DNA of 64,000 bases from positions 62,001 through 126,000 of the forward strand of contig NZ_APJI01000014.1 of assembly GCF_000497575.1 (NCBI RefSeq). The letters run 5' to 3'. Source of the DNA: Afipia sp. OHSU_II-C1 (lineage in GTDB: Bacteria; Pseudomonadota; Alphaproteobacteria; Rhizobiales; Xanthobacteraceae). Under the pieces are notes generated by a model. The model was not told the origin of the DNA and did not search any database. It saw only the letters and a list, made by a program, of their open reading frames with translations. The position numbers and the translations under genes were made by a program. Below are positions 45,053 through 53,572 of the stretch, one piece after another (within the stretch, counting starts at the first letter, position 1; the number at the start of each line of letters is the position of its first letter).

Positions 45053-45298
45053 TCAGTCAAGGTCTGTTGAACCAGCTTGAGGCCGTCCGCCGTCGCGATG
45101 TTCGGTGAATTCGTAACGGTCTCGGATCAAGGTGTTGAAGAAGTCACCCTTCGAGGGTGCCCGGCAGAACTGAAAGTAGACCTCGCCGGGAACGCCGAAA
45201 TAGCTGTAGGACCGTCCGCTCGTGAAAGTGACGTGAAGCTCGCGCGCCGGCGCGTTATAATCGATGCGCGAAATCACGCTTGATGCGACCTGCGGCAT
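45053..45298 (-). CDS. KTSC domain protein
   Basis: An 81-aa protein whose first 60 residues match the KTSC domain, a small single-domain fold found alone or fused to lysyl-tRNA synthetase: SVISRIDYNAPARELHVTF, YSYFGVPGEVYFQF, and SKGDFFNTLIRD. The C-terminal 15 residues are polar. The ATG is at 45298, with an open frame running further upstream without similarity. Function unknown; RNA or nucleotide binding has been proposed for the domain. Confidence 0.85.
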   Translation of the reverse strand: MPQVASSVISRIDYNAPARELHVTFTSGRSYSYFGVPGEVYFQFCRAPSKGDFFNTLIRDRYEFTEHRDGGRPQAGSTDLD

Positions 45299-45403
45299 GC
45301 GGCTCTCGAAGTTCCCGACCCCTCGAATATGGGGGCGCGGATGATCGATACCAGTCAAATGCCTGCCTATGTGTCCGAGACAGATCGGTCCGAGAGACGC
45401 CTG

Positions 45404-45715
45404 ATGAGCCCAGTCACTGTCAAACCGAAAACCACCACCAAAACCAGGATCAAGCTGGAGCGGCCGCCGCTCTACAAGGTGATCCTGCTCAACGACGACT
45501 ACACGCCGCGCGAATTCGTCGTCACGGTGCTCAAGGCGGTGTTCCGTATGGGCGCGGAGACGGCAAGTCGTGTGATGCTCACCGCGCATCAGAAGGGCGC
45601 CTGCGTCATCGCGGTCTATACGCGCGATGTCGCCGAGACCAAGGCCAAGGAAGCGACCGAGCTTGGGAAGGCCAAGGGCTATCCGCTGTTCTTCACGACG
45701 GAGAAGGAAGAATAA
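45404..45715 (+). CDS. clpS: ATP-dependent Clp protease adaptor ClpS
   Basis: N-end-rule adaptor that delivers proteins with bulky N-terminal residues to ClpAP. The core is YKVILLNDDYTPREFVV, MGAETASRVMLTAHQKGACVIAVYTRDVAETK: the NDD...T binding pocket and the His/Met pocket residues are present. 103 aa from the ATG at 45404 behind GAGAGAC; in-frame ATGs at 45329 and 45341 would add a tail with no family match. clpA is not adjacent (a porin-like gene follows on the other strand), which fits a second or separated ClpS copy. Confidence 0.92.
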   Translation: MSPVTVKPKTTTKTRIKLERPPLYKVILLNDDYTPREFVVTVLKAVFRMGAETASRVMLTAHQKGACVIAVYTRDVAETKAKEATELGKAKGYPLFFTTEKEE

Positions 45716-45740
45716 ATTATCGTTGTCCCAATCCAGGTAA

Positions 45741-46427
45741 CTAAAAACGAATGTTCATGCCGGCCTTAGCGACCTGCGACGAAAGACTCCGCGTCTGCAG
45801 GAATTCGAGCCGATCGGAAGACGGGCTTTTGCCCATGCGGAAGTAGTTGTATTCGGCCTTGATCGAAAGATTGCTGGTGATGGCATACTCGATGCCGCCT
45901 CCGACGAGATAACCGGCTTGCCATTGGCTGCCGCCGAGTCCGCTGTTCGTGTTTTCCCGGTAGATCATCGCGATGCCGCCGGTCACGAACGGCAGGAAGC
46001 CGCCAATGGGCATGCCATAGCGCAGCTTTGCCGCACCGAGCCAGAGCGGATCGATCGTTTTGCTGATATGCGAAGGGCGGGAACGTTGCAGCCAGAGATA
46101 GCTCCCTTCGAGTTCGACGCCAAACACAGCCGGTGAGGAACTGCCGGCGATCTGAAGATTGTAGCCGGCCTGAAGGCCGCCGAGATGGCCGCCGTCGATC
46201 TGCGGCGAGTCCTTCGCGCTGTTGCGCGTATAACCAGCGTGAAGTCCCGCATAGTATCCGGTCCAGTTGAAGCCCTGCGAAGGAGCGTCGGACGATGGAC
46301 AGAATAACGAGCGGCAGGACGTCTGAGCTTGTGCGCCGGCAGCCTGAATAGATGAAAGCACAACAACAGCGAGTGCGAACTGACAGCGGCGGCGCACGAA
46401 ATATTCCTTTTCTTGTAGTTTCTTCAA
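45741..46427 (-). CDS. Outer membrane beta-barrel protein (Omp25/RopB-like)
   Basis: A 228-aa exported barrel of the small porin/Omp25 family. An N-terminal signal peptide (about 1-35, cut after AQAQ) is followed by FNWTGYYAGLHAGYT, the typical GYYxGxxxG first strand, then strands ending with NIRF (terminal Phe). It probably has eight strands. A C-terminal segment GIEYAITSNLSIKAEYNYF is characteristic of the family. Convergent with clpS. Confidence 0.88.
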   Translation of the reverse strand: MKKLQEKEYFVRRRCQFALAVVVLSSIQAAGAQAQTSCRSLFCPSSDAPSQGFNWTGYYAGLHAGYTRNSAKDSPQIDGGHLGGLQAGYNLQIAGSSSPAVFGVELEGSYLWLQRSRPSHISKTIDPLWLGAAKLRYGMPIGGFLPFVTGGIAMIYRENTNSGLGGSQWQAGYLVGGGIEYAITSNLSIKAEYNYFRMGKSPSSDRLEFLQTRSLSSQVAKAGMNIRF

Positions 46428-46549
46428 GGGGGCGGCTCAGATTGGCGCCGCGCAATCCGGTGTGGAGATGACGTGCGGAATCGGTCACCCGTTGTCGGAT
46501 GACAGTCCGGACTGTCGATCGATTGCTTCAGAAGGAGAGGGTGTATCCT

Positions 46550-46819
46550 CTACAGTGAGGATTTCTCGGTGACCGGGATGTCGTCAGGTATGGCCTCGGC
46601 AGACTCCGTGCCCGACAGGGGCGAGTACTCAAGAATGTCACCGGGCTGGCAATCAAGCACGAGACAGATGCGCTCGAGTGTATCGAAGCGAATGCCACGC
46701 ACCTTGCCCGACTTGAGCAGTGACACGTTGGCCTCTGTGAGATGAATGCGCGCGGCAAGTTCTCGCGAACGCATTTTGCGTTTGGCAAGCATGACATCGA
46801 GATTGACGATAATTGGCAT
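46550..46819 (-). CDS. Cro/C1-type HTH regulator (DUF2975 partner)
   Basis: An 89-aa XRE-family protein: MPIIVNLDVMLAKRKMRSRELAARIHLTEANVSLLK, with the helix-turn-helix at about 19-45 and the GKVRGIRFDTLERICLVLDCQPGDILEY block. It belongs to the compact HTH type usually paired with DUF2975 membrane proteins, as here, where that gene is 6 bp upstream on the same strand. The C-terminal acidic tail (SGTESAEAIPDD) is extra. It probably regulates its own operon. Confidence 0.88.
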   Translation of the reverse strand: MPIIVNLDVMLAKRKMRSRELAARIHLTEANVSLLKSGKVRGIRFDTLERICLVLDCQPGDILEYSPLSGTESAEAIPDDIPVTEKSSL

Positions 46820-46825
46820 TTGCGG

Positions 46826-47386
46826 TCACACGAATTCGCGGTTTTCACGGGACAGGCGGACGGCTTCCCGCATGACGCTTGCGAACGCGATGAGGGCGAG
46901 CCCTCCAAGCACAGTCGCAAACTGGTTTACCTCAAGCTCGATCCCAATCATCCGGGCATTCGGCGGATTGTTTATCGTCAAAGCGAGGGTGGTGAGGACT
47001 TGAATGATCGGGGACAGCGCCACGCGTGCAAGCAATGCCAACCCGATGTTCCGGATACGCGCCGTGTTTTCAATCTCGAACACAATGCCCTGGGTGAAGG
47101 CCGAGAAGAGTCGGGACAATTGGACCAGTGCATAGAGGAAGGGCGCAGCGCCGATCAGGCTCAGGAGCGCGCCAACAACTCTGGTGCTGAAGTTGACGGT
47201 GATCGGTTTGATGCCCAGCGGGCCGGGCCAGGCGATCCAGCGTTGGATCAGTTGATCGTTCGACCAGGCCGTCGCAATGCCGATGACGATTGCGGCTGCG
47301 CAGACAAGGGATCCGACCGATACGATCCGCCCGATGCGCCGCAAGTGGTCATGACTTTCCTTGGGGGATAAAGCGATTGATACCAT
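46826..47386 (-). CDS. DUF2975 membrane protein
   Basis: A 186-aa integral membrane protein with four hydrophobic segments (around 23-43, 70-90, 115-135 and 155-175), fitting DUF2975. Proteins of this family are almost always coupled to a small XRE HTH partner, present here 6 bp downstream. Such pairs are thought to be membrane-linked sensor and regulator or toxin-like modules; none is proven. The upstream region is AT-rich (47400-47450). Confidence 0.8.
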   Translation of the reverse strand: MVSIALSPKESHDHLRRIGRIVSVGSLVCAAAIVIGIATAWSNDQLIQRWIAWPGPLGIKPITVNFSTRVVGALLSLIGAAPFLYALVQLSRLFSAFTQGIVFEIENTARIRNIGLALLARVALSPIIQVLTTLALTINNPPNARMIGIELEVNQFATVLGGLALIAFASVMREAVRLSRENREFV

Positions 47387-47561
47387 AGCGGACGTCCCAT
47401 TTGTTTTCGATTCGATATATTTTTATTGTTTTACGATAAATAATGGCAAAATTGCGGCGAATGGATTTGTCTGCGTAGGTGCATTGCGAAGGATTTTAAG
47501 GTCAAGCACCTCTGGGGGGCGATACGTTCGAATTCAACAACGACCGGGGCTAATTCGAACG

Positions 47562-48626
47562 ATGACATCCGACCCTGCAACGATCCTGCCGCCATTGTTC
47601 GCGTGCCTCGAGACGCTCGGCGTTATCGCGCGTCACCTCGATCCCCAGGCCTTCGGTGAAGTGATGGAGGCGGTCGGCACGCCGGATGCGGCGTTGCGTG
47701 CGGCCTATTCCGACTTCAAGCCGTCCGATGCGTCGGACGACGTGGGCAAGCGTCTTGTCGCCGCGAGCGACGAAGCCCTGTCCGCGTTTGCCGAGTTGCG
47801 TGCTGCGCTGGATGGCGGCGATATTCGCGCCGTGTTCAAGGCCCTGCGTCATCTGCCGCGTGCGCAGGAGGCGCTTTATCCGCTCGCTTCGATGATTCCT
47901 GCGGTGAGCAGTTTCTTTCTCGATCCGTCGGTGCGGTCGGATTCTGATGTGGTGGCGCGCGCCATGCAGCCGCCCCGCGAGAATGAGACTGGCGTTTTTC
48001 ATGTTGAGAATGAGCCACGCACGCGCGGCGGCTTCTCGCTCTACGTGCCTGAAACCTACACGCCTGATCGCGCGTGGCCGCTTGTGGTCGCGCTGCACGG
48101 CGGCAGCGGGCATGGCCGCGGTTTCCTGTGGAGCTGGCTGCGCGACGCGCGCAGCTTCGGTGCGATCCTTGTCGCGCCGACATCGGCAGGCAATTCGCTG
48201 GGCAGCACGTGGGCGCTGATGGGCGACGACAACGATACGCCGAACCTCGCGCGCATCGTGGAGCAGGTCAGCGCGCAATGGAATGTCGATCCCAACCGGC
48301 GGCTGCTGACAGGCATGAGCGACGGCGGCACGTTCTGCTATGTCAGCGCGCTCGATGGCGGCTCACCCTTCACGCACCTTGCGCCGGTGTCCGCGACATT
48401 CCATCCGATGCTGATTTCGATGGCCGACCCGCAGCGCATGCAGGGGCTGCCGATCTATCTGGTACACGGCGCGCTGGACTGGATGTTTCCGGTCGAGGTG
48501 GCGCGGCAGGCGCAGCGCGCCCTGAGCGCAGCGGGCGCGAACGTGACCTATCGCGAGATCGACGATCTCGCCCACACCTATCCGCGCGAGATCAATGCGC
48601 CGATATTGGACTGGCTGAAGGCATAG
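47562..48626 (+). CDS. Alpha/beta hydrolase, phospholipase/carboxylesterase type
   Basis: A 354-aa protein with an N-terminal helical region (1-135) of unknown fold and a C-terminal alpha/beta hydrolase. The catalytic triad is S253 (TGMSDGG), D306 (HGALDWMFP) and H338 (DDLAHTYP), and the oxyanion loop is HGGSGHG (179-185). It resembles PHB depolymerase or feruloyl esterase-like and carboxylesterase families. The start is ATG 47562; an open frame 67 codons longer is discarded. The N-terminal part may provide partner binding. No signal peptide, so cytosolic. Confidence 0.87.
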   Translation: MTSDPATILPPLFACLETLGVIARHLDPQAFGEVMEAVGTPDAALRAAYSDFKPSDASDDVGKRLVAASDEALSAFAELRAALDGGDIRAVFKALRHLPRAQEALYPLASMIPAVSSFFLDPSVRSDSDVVARAMQPPRENETGVFHVENEPRTRGGFSLYVPETYTPDRAWPLVVALHGGSGHGRGFLWSWLRDARSFGAILVAPTSAGNSLGSTWALMGDDNDTPNLARIVEQVSAQWNVDPNRRLLTGMSDGGTFCYVSALDGGSPFTHLAPVSATFHPMLISMADPQRMQGLPIYLVHGALDWMFPVEVARQAQRALSAAGANVTYREIDDLAHTYPREINAPILDWLKA

Positions 48627-48679
48627 CGGTGCGGGCCGTTGTCGGGGTATAACAGATCATCAAGTGATCCGGGTTCCCG

Positions 48680-49534
48680 ATGAAGCAGACCGCAGTTTCC
48701 ATTGCACATATTTTCAGCGTCGCCGCGCTCGCGCTGATCGCCGCCGCCAATCACGCGCCGGCGCACGCGCAGTCGGCCGATCTTGTGCTGTGCGACCGGC
48801 TCGCCGCCGATCCCGCCGACCCTGACAAGCCTGCGGATGTGAAAGGGGTCCCCAGCGTAGCGGCGGCCGATGTCGCAACCGCAATCAAGTTCTGCAAGCA
48901 GGCGTCCGGATCGCGGCGCGCGATGTATCAGCTCGGGCGGGCCTATGCGGCGAACCGCCAGGGCGCGGAAGCCATCGGCGCGTGGCGCAAGGCCGCTGAC
49001 AAGGGCAGCACGTCGGCGATGGTCGAACTCGGCGTCGCCTATGCGACGGGCGCAGGTATCGCGAAGGACGAAGCCGCAGCAGCAAAGCTGTTCGAGCGCG
49101 CGGCGCAGGGCGGCAATCCGCGCGGCGTCAGCAATCTCGCCGCGCTGTCGGGCAAGGGCGGTGCCGCGCCAGCGCCCGCCGACGCTGCACGATCGCGCAG
49201 TCTTCTGACAAAGGCGGCGGAGACCAACGCGGAAGCGCAGTTTCAACTGGGACTGATGTTGCAGGATGGCGTCGGCGGTCCGAAGGACGACGCCGGTGCG
49301 CGCAACCTGTTCGAGAAGGCGGCGGCGCAGGATCACCCCGGCGCGCTGGAGCGGATGGGTGCGTTCGCGAAGGAAGGCCGCGGCGGTCCGCAGGATTCCA
49401 GCGCAGCGAAAACCTACTACGAGAAATCCGCAGCGCTCGGCAACGAGGACGCCAAGGCGGCGCTCAAGCGCGCGGAATGTCCGTATGTGCTCAAGGACAA
49501 GTCGGGGAAGGTCGTCACCAACCTGTGCTTCTGA
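48680..49534 (+). CDS. Secreted Sel1-repeat protein
   Basis: A 284-aa protein with a signal peptide (1-32, cut near AHAQ-SA) and tandem Sel1-like repeats of 36 residues (about 75-265): MYQLGRAYAANRQGAEAIGAW, MVELGVAYATGAGIAKDEAAAAKLFERAA, FQLGLMLQDGVGGPKDDAGARNLFEKAA, LERMGAFAKEGRGGPQDSSAA. The mature protein has few cysteines (C36, C54, C278, C283). Such proteins are periplasmic protein-interaction modules. Partner unknown. Confidence 0.9.
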   Translation: MKQTAVSIAHIFSVAALALIAAANHAPAHAQSADLVLCDRLAADPADPDKPADVKGVPSVAAADVATAIKFCKQASGSRRAMYQLGRAYAANRQGAEAIGAWRKAADKGSTSAMVELGVAYATGAGIAKDEAAAAKLFERAAQGGNPRGVSNLAALSGKGGAAPAPADAARSRSLLTKAAETNAEAQFQLGLMLQDGVGGPKDDAGARNLFEKAAAQDHPGALERMGAFAKEGRGGPQDSSAAKTYYEKSAALGNEDAKAALKRAECPYVLKDKSGKVVTNLCF

Positions 49535-49550
49535 CGGCGACGGAGTTGCG

Positions 49551-49877
49551 TCAGCGTTCGCCCGCTCTTTGTTCTCGCGCGATGTGTGAGCTGATCGCAG
49601 TTTCGGTTGCGCGAGGACGTGGCGTGCGCTCGGCAGGCTCCGGATTGAATCGGAAGATTTCCAGGCTGCGCAGATGCGTCGACGCTCGCGAGACGAACAC
49701 CGGGGTGTCGCCCGCGATCGCCCGGATGGTCTCCGCGCCGCAGCCCGAACACGCATAGGTGAACTCGAGCTTGGTCATCGCCCAGCGCACGTCCATCACC
49801 TCCATGAGGTGGCGTCTGCAGTCCGGGCACACGATCACGGCCGGTTTCGCATCCCGGAGCGGCACGTTTTCGAGCAT
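49551..49877 (-). CDS. Zinc-ribbon protein with a basic tail
   Basis: A 108-aa protein; ATG 49877 follows AAGGAGAG. The N-terminal domain has two CxxC knuckles, CPDC (17-20) and CSGC (43-46), separated by 22 residues, with LEFTYACSGCGAETIR resembling the 63-aa protein at 32635. Beyond about residue 60 comes a basic, Arg-rich tail (STHLRSLEIFRFNPEPAERTPRPRA) without known fold. Possibly a DNA- or RNA-contacting protein. Convergent with the Sel1 gene. Confidence 0.75.
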   Translation of the reverse strand: MLENVPLRDAKPAVIVCPDCRRHLMEVMDVRWAMTKLEFTYACSGCGAETIRAIAGDTPVFVSRASTHLRSLEIFRFNPEPAERTPRPRATETAISSHIAREQRAGER

Positions 49878-50065
49878 CTGAACTCTCCTTCCTGACCGAA
49901 GGACGGCGGACATACGCGTCTGATGGCCCCTGCGAAATCGCAAGCACCGGCGACGGCCGCAGTTTACCGCCATGCAGGGGGTAACTCCCGGGAACTGTTG
50001 CGATATGCACAGGAAAGGTGGGTCTGCTAGAGTGGTTCGGTCGGCATTGTCCACAGGGAGCGGGG

Positions 50066-50383
50066 ATGCGAACCATGAAACTGCTTGTCGTATGTCTTGC
50101 TGCGGCGCTTGCCGTTCTGGTCGATGCGGAGTCGTCTCCCTTGTCCGCACAGACCTTCCAGAGCTTCACCTGCGCGGATGGCGCGAGCTTCACGGCAGCC
50201 TTCCTGAAATACGATCCGAAGCAGGTCCATCTGCAACTCGATGGCAAGGCCGTCGCATTGAGGAAGCGGTTTACGCTGACGGGTGCGCGCTACACCGGGC
50301 GCGGCATCACGCTGACGATGAACAAGTCCGGCACCATTCTGCGGCATGGCAAGCGCGGGCCGACTGCATGTACCAAGCAGTGA
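50066..50383 (+). CDS. Secreted MliC-like protein
   Basis: A 105-aa exported protein; signal peptide 1-29 (cut near LSAQ-TF). The mature part shares the C-type lysozyme inhibitor (MliC) pattern: FTCADGASFTAAFL, LDGKAVALRKR, TGARYTGRGITLTMNKSGT, and a late Cys (C103) that can pair with C35. A lipobox is absent, so it would be soluble in the periplasm. Similarity is modest, so inhibitor activity is a guess. The ATG at 50066 has AGGGAG upstream. Confidence 0.65.
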   Translation: MRTMKLLVVCLAAALAVLVDAESSPLSAQTFQSFTCADGASFTAAFLKYDPKQVHLQLDGKAVALRKRFTLTGARYTGRGITLTMNKSGTILRHGKRGPTACTKQ

Positions 50384-50569
50384 TGATGACACGCAGCGCT
50401 TAGAATGCAGCCACGACAAACTCTGGCCTCATTATCTCGCCACGCTTCCTGTACGCCGCAGGGTGGGGACTCGTCGGCGCGACACGGGGTGTTTGCGTAA
50501 AAATCTGAATCAACAAGGCCTTGACCGGCCATCGATGACTCATGGGTTCAACAAGCCTGGGGAGGCGAC

Positions 50570-50665
50570 ATGAAATCAGCGAGGGAAACCGCCGCGCGCA
50601 GTCTTGCGCATCTGGGAATTATCGCGGCCTTCGCGGTCATCGCCGTTGTGGTTTTCTTGCGCTGA
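50570..50665 (+). CDS. 31-aa membrane peptide
   Basis: A short gene with a strong GGGGAGG ribosome site 5 nt before ATG. It encodes an N-terminal polar part (MKSARETAARSLAH) and one hydrophobic helix (LGIIAAFAVIAVVVFLR). It lies alone between the MliC-like and NADPH-FMN reductase genes. The composition fits a small inner-membrane protein. Recognised by translation signals only, so existence needs confirmation. Confidence 0.6.
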   Translation: MKSARETAARSLAHLGIIAAFAVIAVVVFLR

Positions 50666-50743
50666 CGCATCTCGAAAACTTCCGGTTGCGTCATGTATGG
50701 TCCGGGTTACGGTGATCCTGACGCAACAGGAGTCCCGTGATCC

Positions 50744-51334
50744 ATGACCGACCGTATTCTCGTTCTCTACGGGTCTTACCGTTCCGACCGGATGGGCATT
50801 CGCCTTGCGGATTTTATCGTGAAGGGCTTGCGCGAGCGCGGCGCGGACGTCGAACTGATCGACGCAAAGGCCGTCGGCCTGCCGATGCTGGACCGGATGC
50901 GCAAGGAATATCCGAAGGGCGAAGCACCGGCGGCGATGGAAGAGCTGGCGCAGAAGATCATCGCGGCTGATGGTTTCGTGTTTGTCACCGGCGAATACAA
51001 TTGGGGACTTCAGCCGGGCCTGAAGAATCTCACGGATCACTTTCTGGAAGAATGGTTCTGGCGGCCGGCGGCCATCGCCAGCTATTCGGCGGGGCGGTTC
51101 TCCGGCGCGCGTGCGGCGCTGGCCTGGCACGGAACTCTGTCGGAGATGGGCATGGTGGTGACATCGAGCACCATCGCGGTCGGACCGATCGGGCAATCGC
51201 TCTCCGCGACAGGAGAGCCGACCGGGCCGGGCGGCGAGGCGCTCGCAAGATCGTTTCCGCGTTTCGCCGATGACCTGATGTGGTGGGTCGAGGCCGCCAA
51301 GACCCAGCGTGCGAAGAAAGCGCCGCCGTATTAG
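50744..51334 (+). CDS. NADPH-dependent FMN reductase family protein
   Basis: A 196-aa flavodoxin-like protein: ILVLYGSYRSDRMGIRLADFI (the phosphate loop of NADPH-dependent FMN/azo/chromate reductases) and FVTGEYNWGLQPGLKNLTDHF, the family's conserved GEYN-x5-P-LKN motif. Cytosolic two-electron reductase of quinones or metals. The ATG has a weak site. Not linked to other genes. Confidence 0.92.
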   Translation: MTDRILVLYGSYRSDRMGIRLADFIVKGLRERGADVELIDAKAVGLPMLDRMRKEYPKGEAPAAMEELAQKIIAADGFVFVTGEYNWGLQPGLKNLTDHFLEEWFWRPAAIASYSAGRFSGARAALAWHGTLSEMGMVVTSSTIAVGPIGQSLSATGEPTGPGGEALARSFPRFADDLMWWVEAAKTQRAKKAPPY

Positions 51335-51376
51335 GGCGCGGACGCGGGATCTAACCCATCGAAGGAGTCATCCGCC

Positions 51377-51778
51377 ATGCATATCATTCGAAAACTTCGT
51401 GAGTCAGGCGACGCCACCGTGGCTGACTACGAAAATATTCTCGCCGCGAATGTTGTTTTTCACAGCCCGGTGTTGATACGGACCATTGAAGGTCGTGAGG
51501 TTCTTGCAAAGATCTTCGCGACCTCGACCACGCTACGAGAAGGTGCCTATACAGGTGAGTGGAAGTTGGACGACCGAAGAACCTTACTGAGATGGAAGGG
51601 AAAAATTCAGGGTCACGAGCTGGAAAGTTTCGATCTTATCGAAGAAAACGACGAAGGACTCATCGTTGATCGCACCATAGCTTTTCGTCCGATGCCCGCA
51701 GCGAAACTTTTCCGGGATGCCATGCGAACCGCTATGGGAGGCTCTATTCCAGACGATTTCTGGGAATATACAAACTAG
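51377..51778 (+). CDS. SnoaL/NTF2-like protein
   Basis: A 133-aa protein with the NTF2-like cone fold pattern: an N-terminal helix, then VVFHSPVLIRTIEGREVLAKIF, typical of SnoaL-like domains, and several later beta strands (GEWKLDDRRTLLRWKGKI). Codon use has more A/T-ending codons (AAA, GAA, AGA, TTA) than neighbours, so the gene may be recent. The active-site type is unclear; function unknown. Confidence 0.75.
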   Translation: MHIIRKLRESGDATVADYENILAANVVFHSPVLIRTIEGREVLAKIFATSTTLREGAYTGEWKLDDRRTLLRWKGKIQGHELESFDLIEENDEGLIVDRTIAFRPMPAAKLFRDAMRTAMGGSIPDDFWEYTN

Positions 51779-51875
51779 AGTTTCAGTGGACTGGCGATGT
51801 CGTTCGCTGCGATGTCGGTCTTTTTCGGAGTGAAGCCGACATTCCGCGAGCCGTGCCGACAGAACGAGTCCTAGT

Positions 51876-53294
51876 CTAAGGCTTGGGATCGCGCGCGATC
51901 AGTAGAAACGCCGAGAGTGATGCGCCGATACAAAGCACCGCGGCGCAAACGCTCGCGATCCCGAACGCGGTGGGGAGGGAGGATCCCATCGTAGCCAGTA
52001 CTCCGCCGATCAGCGCGGTTGTGACAAGGCCACCGGTGCGTGCCACCGCGCTGTTCAATCCTGACGCTGCGCCGACATGGTGTTTGTCCACCGACATCAG
52101 CACAGCGGTCGTCAAGGGGGCGACGGCACCTGCCATGCCGAGCGCGATGACAATCATCGCCGGCAGCACATCGCGCCAGTAGCTCTGTGCCGCGCCGATC
52201 CGGATCGCGAGCAGAAAGCCCAACGCGACGACAAGAGGCCCGATGATCAACGGCCATCGCGGTCCGGTTTTGGCGGCGAATGCGCCAGCGAGCGGCGAGG
52301 CCACGGCGATCACCAGCGGCAACGGCAGCAGTGCCGCACCGGCCTGCGTTGCGGAGTAGCCGCCCGCCGTGATGAGCACGAACGGCACCAGCACGAACAG
52401 GCCGCCGAGCGCGCCGTAGAGCAGGAATGTCAGCAACGTGAGGCCGACGAAGCTCGGCGAGCCGAACAACACCAGCGGCATCATCGCCCTGTCGCCGCGG
52501 CGATGCTCCGCCCACAGGAACGCGATCAGGAATGCGCCCCCCGCCGCCATCAGCGCCACGGCGAATAGCGACCAGCCATGCGCGGAGCCTTCGGTCAGGG
52601 CCCAGGTGGTCAGCCCGAGCCCGAGGGTGGCGAGCAGAGCGCCCGTGGTGTCGAGCGGATTCGTCGACTCTTCGCGGTCGGCGGGCACGGCGATGGAGGC
52701 GAGCCAGATGGCGGCGACCGCCAGCGGCAGGTTGACCAGAAATGCGAACCGCCAGCTTCCGATATCGATCAGCCAGCCGCCGAGCACGGGACCGATCGCC
52801 CCGGCTGCGGCACCCGTCGCGGCCCAGATGCCGATGGCGCGGCCTTTCGCTTCGCCGGAAAATGTTTGTCCGAGGATCGCGAGGCTGTTCGGCATCAGCA
52901 TTGCCGCACTCGCGCCCTGGACGAAGCGTGCAGCGAGCAGGGAGCCCAGCGTCGGCGCCAGCGCACAGGCCAGCGAAGCAATCGCGAACAGCGCGACGCC
53001 AGCGATCAAGAGTTGCCTGCGGCCATAACGGTCTCCCGCCGCGCCGCCGAGCAGCAGGAGTGCGCTGAGCGGCAGGAGATAGGCGTTGATCACCCACTGC
53101 AACTGGCTGGCGTCGGCGTGGAAGTCTGCGCCGATTGCAGGCAATCCGACATTGACCACCGAGCCATCAATGAAGGCGAGGCTCGACGCCAGGATGGTGG
53201 TTGCGATCACAAGGCCGGGGCGGACTGCAGTGCCGCCGCAAGGCTGGATTTGCGCGGTGGCGATGTCACACGAAGAATGGAGAGCGTTGGTCAT
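51876..53294 (-). CDS. MFS drug transporter, DHA2 family
   Basis: A 472-aa proton antiporter with fourteen hydrophobic helices. The first ones carry ASSLAFIDGSVVNVGLPAIG (motif D1 like) and LLLGGAAGDRYGRRQLLIAG (MFS motif A). It is similar to QacA/EmrB/Bmr3-type exporters. No adjacent EmrA-type adaptor, so it probably works alone. The substrate is unknown. Its start is at 53294 and the upstream gap is short of identifiable promoters. Confidence 0.92.
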   Translation of the reverse strand: MTNALHSSCDIATAQIQPCGGTAVRPGLVIATTILASSLAFIDGSVVNVGLPAIGADFHADASQLQWVINAYLLPLSALLLLGGAAGDRYGRRQLLIAGVALFAIASLACALAPTLGSLLAARFVQGASAAMLMPNSLAILGQTFSGEAKGRAIGIWAATGAAAGAIGPVLGGWLIDIGSWRFAFLVNLPLAVAAIWLASIAVPADREESTNPLDTTGALLATLGLGLTTWALTEGSAHGWSLFAVALMAAGGAFLIAFLWAEHRRGDRAMMPLVLFGSPSFVGLTLLTFLLYGALGGLFVLVPFVLITAGGYSATQAGAALLPLPLVIAVASPLAGAFAAKTGPRWPLIIGPLVVALGFLLAIRIGAAQSYWRDVLPAMIVIALGMAGAVAPLTTAVLMSVDKHHVGAASGLNSAVARTGGLVTTALIGGVLATMGSSLPTAFGIASVCAAVLCIGASLSAFLLIARDPKP

Positions 53295-53408
53295 GCGTCG
53301 CTTGTACGGGAAACGGTATCACGGGGTAAGCCGCGGCGCGGAACGTATGGAACGACAGCGCGCGTCACGCATTAGCGACCATTGCCGCACTCACGAGAGG
53401 TGTGTCCG

Positions 53409-53558
53409 ATGATCCGCAAACTGAAATCGGGCGAATACAGGCTCTATTCACGAAAGGCCGATCCGAAGACCGGCAAGCGGCGCAACCTTGGCACATTCAG
53501 GTCGCGCGCCGCCGCGGAAAAGCACGAGCGGGAGGTGCAATATTTCAAGCGGCATTGA
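53409..53558 (+). CDS. 49-aa conserved basic protein
   Basis: A 49-aa protein MIRKLKSGEYRLYSRKADPK followed by TGKRRNLGTFRSRAAAEKHEREVQYFKRH. It is strongly basic, with an N-terminal beta hairpin and a C-terminal helix. Similar small proteins are widespread in rhizobia and unannotated, and the arrangement resembles a DNA- or RNA-binding AP2/integrase-arm-like fold (a short strand-turn-strand then helix). A GAGAGGTG stretch precedes the ATG. Function unknown. Confidence 0.75.
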   Translation: MIRKLKSGEYRLYSRKADPKTGKRRNLGTFRSRAAAEKHEREVQYFKRH

Positions 53559-53572
53559 TCTGCCGCGCGGTG

